Source: Bradyrhizobium roseum
GTDB lineage: Bacteria; Pseudomonadota; Alphaproteobacteria; Rhizobiales; Xanthobacteraceae
Assembly (NCBI RefSeq): GCF_030413175.1
Contig: NZ_CP129212.1
Location: 3,224,001 to 3,288,000, forward strand
Reading direction: 5' to 3'
Length of the DNA stretch: 64,000 nt
Shown here: piece by piece, positions 61,555 through 64,000 of the stretch
Numbering within the stretch: position 1 is the stretch's first letter
Layout of the letters: each line of letters begins with the position of its first letter
Notes under the pieces: model-generated
Seen by the model: the letters and a program-made list of their open reading frames with translations, nothing else
Databases searched by the model: none
What the model was told of the DNA's origin: nothing
Position numbers and translations under genes: made by a program

Positions 61555-61637
61555 GTCAATGCGAGCGAATCGAAGCAATCCATAGTGCCGCATAAAGGAT
61601 GGATGGCTTGCTTCGTTGCTTCGCGCCTCGCAATGAC
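61555..61637. repeat. Dispersed intergenic element, GAAGCAATCCAT family
   Basis: It begins GTCAATGCGAGCGAA and ends CTCGCAATGAC, an inverted pair. The inner arms GAAGCAATCCAT and ATGGCTTGCTTCG are imperfect mirrors. I recognise this as a frequent Bradyrhizobium intergenic repeat. A short relative lies at 48682. Confidence 0.75.
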
Positions 61638-61651
61638 GCGAGGTCCGGGGA

Positions 61652-62782
<1,131 letters not shown>

Positions 62783-62929
62783 TCACCGAGCCTTGGCCAT
62801 CTCATCGGCAATTGATTTTGCCGCCCCGGCGGGCCAAGACAGGCCATGAGACCACCGAACCACGCATCGTCCTCCATGCCGAGGCCGCCCCCAAGACCCA
62901 GCCCCCGGCCGAGCCCAAGGCCGACGTCG

Positions 62930-63388
62930 ATGTCCGACGCCTCGCGGGATCAGGGGCGCGACAATGCGATGTCGATGGCGGCGATGTCGTCGGAGCGGAT
63001 CGAGCCCGACGAAAATGTGTGGACGCGCCGCCTGGTCATGTTCCTGCGCGTCATGGCGATGATCTCGATCGTGAAGGGCCTGTTCCATTGGGCGCAGGTG
63101 ACAGGGTTCATCGGCGGCGAGGAAGAGGCGTTCGAGAACCAGTCGATGGCCTGGCAGACCGCCACCGTCTATTTCGCCGTGATCGAACTCGTCGGTGCGG
63201 TTGGTCTGTGGCTTGCGACGCCCTGGGGCGCCGTGGTTTGGCTCACCACGGTCGTCTCGATGGCGGTGATCGAATTGATGTTTCCCGGCATCTATGGCGG
63301 CAGCCTCACGGTGGTGGGATTCGAGGCCTTGATGCTGGCGGCCTATCTGGCGCTCGCCTGGATGGCCGCGCGCGAACGGCCGCCGTAG
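62930..63388 (+). CDS. Small membrane protein of unknown function
   Basis: About 152 residues from ATG 62930; the frame is open from 62846, but that part is only Pro/Arg repeats. Four hydrophobic helices are visible (LVMFLRVMAMISIVKGLFHW, TVYFAVIELVGAVGLWLA, AVVWLTTVVSMAVIELMF, VGFEALMLAAYLALAWMA). This pattern matches a small rhizobial family (DUF6163-like) of unknown role. Divergent from hemB. Confidence 0.65.
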   Translation: MSDASRDQGRDNAMSMAAMSSERIEPDENVWTRRLVMFLRVMAMISIVKGLFHWAQVTGFIGGEEEAFENQSMAWQTATVYFAVIELVGAVGLWLATPWGAVVWLTTVVSMAVIELMFPGIYGGSLTVVGFEALMLAAYLALAWMAARERPP

Positions 63389-63839
63389 ATATTCTGTCGA
63401 CCTCGCAGAGCGGCGAGGGGGGCCGAGCGACCGTACTTATTCAACGCGTCAGTTTCCCGCCATAATTTACCTGCGTGGAGAAATTGCCACGCGATCCCGG
63501 ATTATTTTCGCAAATCTTTCCGGGTCCGATTCAATCACCGTTAAGGGCCGTAAACGGTTTAACCACACACCTTACGCGAGCGTTTCGATTTCAGACGGAC
63601 CTGTTTCCGAATGCGACAGGGGCCGCACACGAAGCGTGAACATCGGCCGCCCACCGTCAATGAAATATTGCAAAAAGCATTGATCCAAGAGGCTTAATCG
63701 ACAATTCACTCTGTTAAATTCATGATCTCTTTATTCTCTTATTTAAGCGGATGTTCAAACCGCCCCCTTAAGTTGAACCTATCAGGCGGGACAGAAGTTT
63801 CGTCGAAATAAGTCGAAAAACGACGACAGGGGAAGTGTC
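63389..63839. other. Intergenic and ldtR promoter region
   Basis: No gene. Around 63540-63570 there are several TTAA steps and an inverted CCGTT/AACGG pair, and from about 63690 the sequence is clearly more AT-rich. Probably the regulatory region of ldtR; no certain binding site could be assigned. Confidence 0.45.
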
Positions 63840-64000
63840 ATGATCAAAGCCGTTGCAACGGCGGTGGAAACCGCCGAGCGCGCTCCCGGAGCTCCGGTAC
63901 AGCCGCTCTATCTGGAAGCGCTGACGTTGGTGGAGCGCCTGCACCGTCGTCTGCTCGACGTTATCAAGGACGAATTCGATCGCCGCGGCCGCGCCGACAT
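63840..64000 (+). CDS. ldtR: MarR-family regulator LdtR, 5' part (cut by window edge)
   Basis: The first 53 codons of a MarR-type regulator, starting at ATG 63840 with AGGGGAAG upstream. APVQPLYLEALTLVERLHRR and LLDVIKDEFDRRGRADI match LdtR of rhizobia and Liberibacter, which controls L,D-transpeptidase and stress genes. The DNA-binding region lies beyond the window. Confidence 0.85.
   Translation, partial: MIKAVATAVETAERAPGAPVQPLYLEALTLVERLHRRLLDVIKDEFDRRGRAD

Overview
The window looks like chromosomal DNA of a Bradyrhizobium-type alphaproteobacterium (Nitrobacteraceae). Pointers are the GC-rich coding, a porin whose leader and N-terminus match the abundant Bradyrhizobium porins, the conserved order rpoZ - rsh - pdxJ - acpS - lepB - rnc - era - recO - parC, an LdtR-type MarR regulator at the right edge, and several intergenic inverted-repeat families that I associate with Bradyrhizobium genomes. 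No database search was possible, so the taxonomic call rests on recognition.

Layout. 1-2.6 kb: a 30-residue lysine-rich protein, a Sel1-like small protein, an IS66 transposase remnant and a secreted protein of unknown function. 2.6-8.0 kb: a small accessory block between two copies (about 360 bp) of a VapB-like antitoxin gene. It holds a 4Fe-4S/SCP2 fusion protein, a membrane protein, a short-chain dehydrogenase, its TetR regulator with a large palindromic operator, and an MFS gene cut off by a recombinase scrap. Only the second antitoxin copy keeps its PIN toxin. 8.0-11 kb: a GIY-YIG protein, tRNA-Ser(GCT) with a nested hairpin, and the porin. 11-16 kb: lytic transglycosylase, dapA, mscL, smpB and a peroxiredoxin. 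16-19.3 kb: an isonitrile-hydratase-like enzyme and an ABC solute-binding protein, divergent from a GlxA-type regulator. 19.3-32 kb: housekeeping (uracil-DNA glycosylase, NYN protein, rpoZ, rsh, pdxJ, acpS, lepB, rnc, era, recO, parC). 32-36.5 kb: metal and MFS transporters plus a drug/metabolite-transporter remnant.

36.4-44 kb is an arsenic-resistance cluster. An ArsR-ArsC fusion, an ArsJ-partner glyceraldehyde-3-phosphate dehydrogenase, ArsJ, a second ArsR, a flavoprotein with a cysteine-rich tail and two MFS proteins lie on the minus strand; an ACR3 arsenite pump is divergent. Together they would reduce arsenate to arsenite for ACR3 export, and separately convert arsenate to 1-arseno-3-phosphoglycerate for ArsJ export.

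44-54.7 kb is a mixed accessory stretch: adenylate cyclase, Bcr/CflA-type MFS, an orphan peptide-type solute-binding protein, a second transporter remnant, a TetR regulator with a divergent stand-alone diiron ODP-type protein, another MFS, a Tat-type aldo/keto reductase with a formylglycine-enzyme-like protein, and an AraC regulator. 54.7-58.3 kb is a flotillin/YqiJ/PspA membrane-stress operon. Its first gene is the most unusual object in the window: a TnpB-like N-terminal module, ending where the RuvC nuclease would begin, continues in frame into a PspA/IM30 protein. 58.3-64 kb: mntH, bpt, an RDD protein, hemB, a small membrane protein, and the start of ldtR truncated by the window edge.
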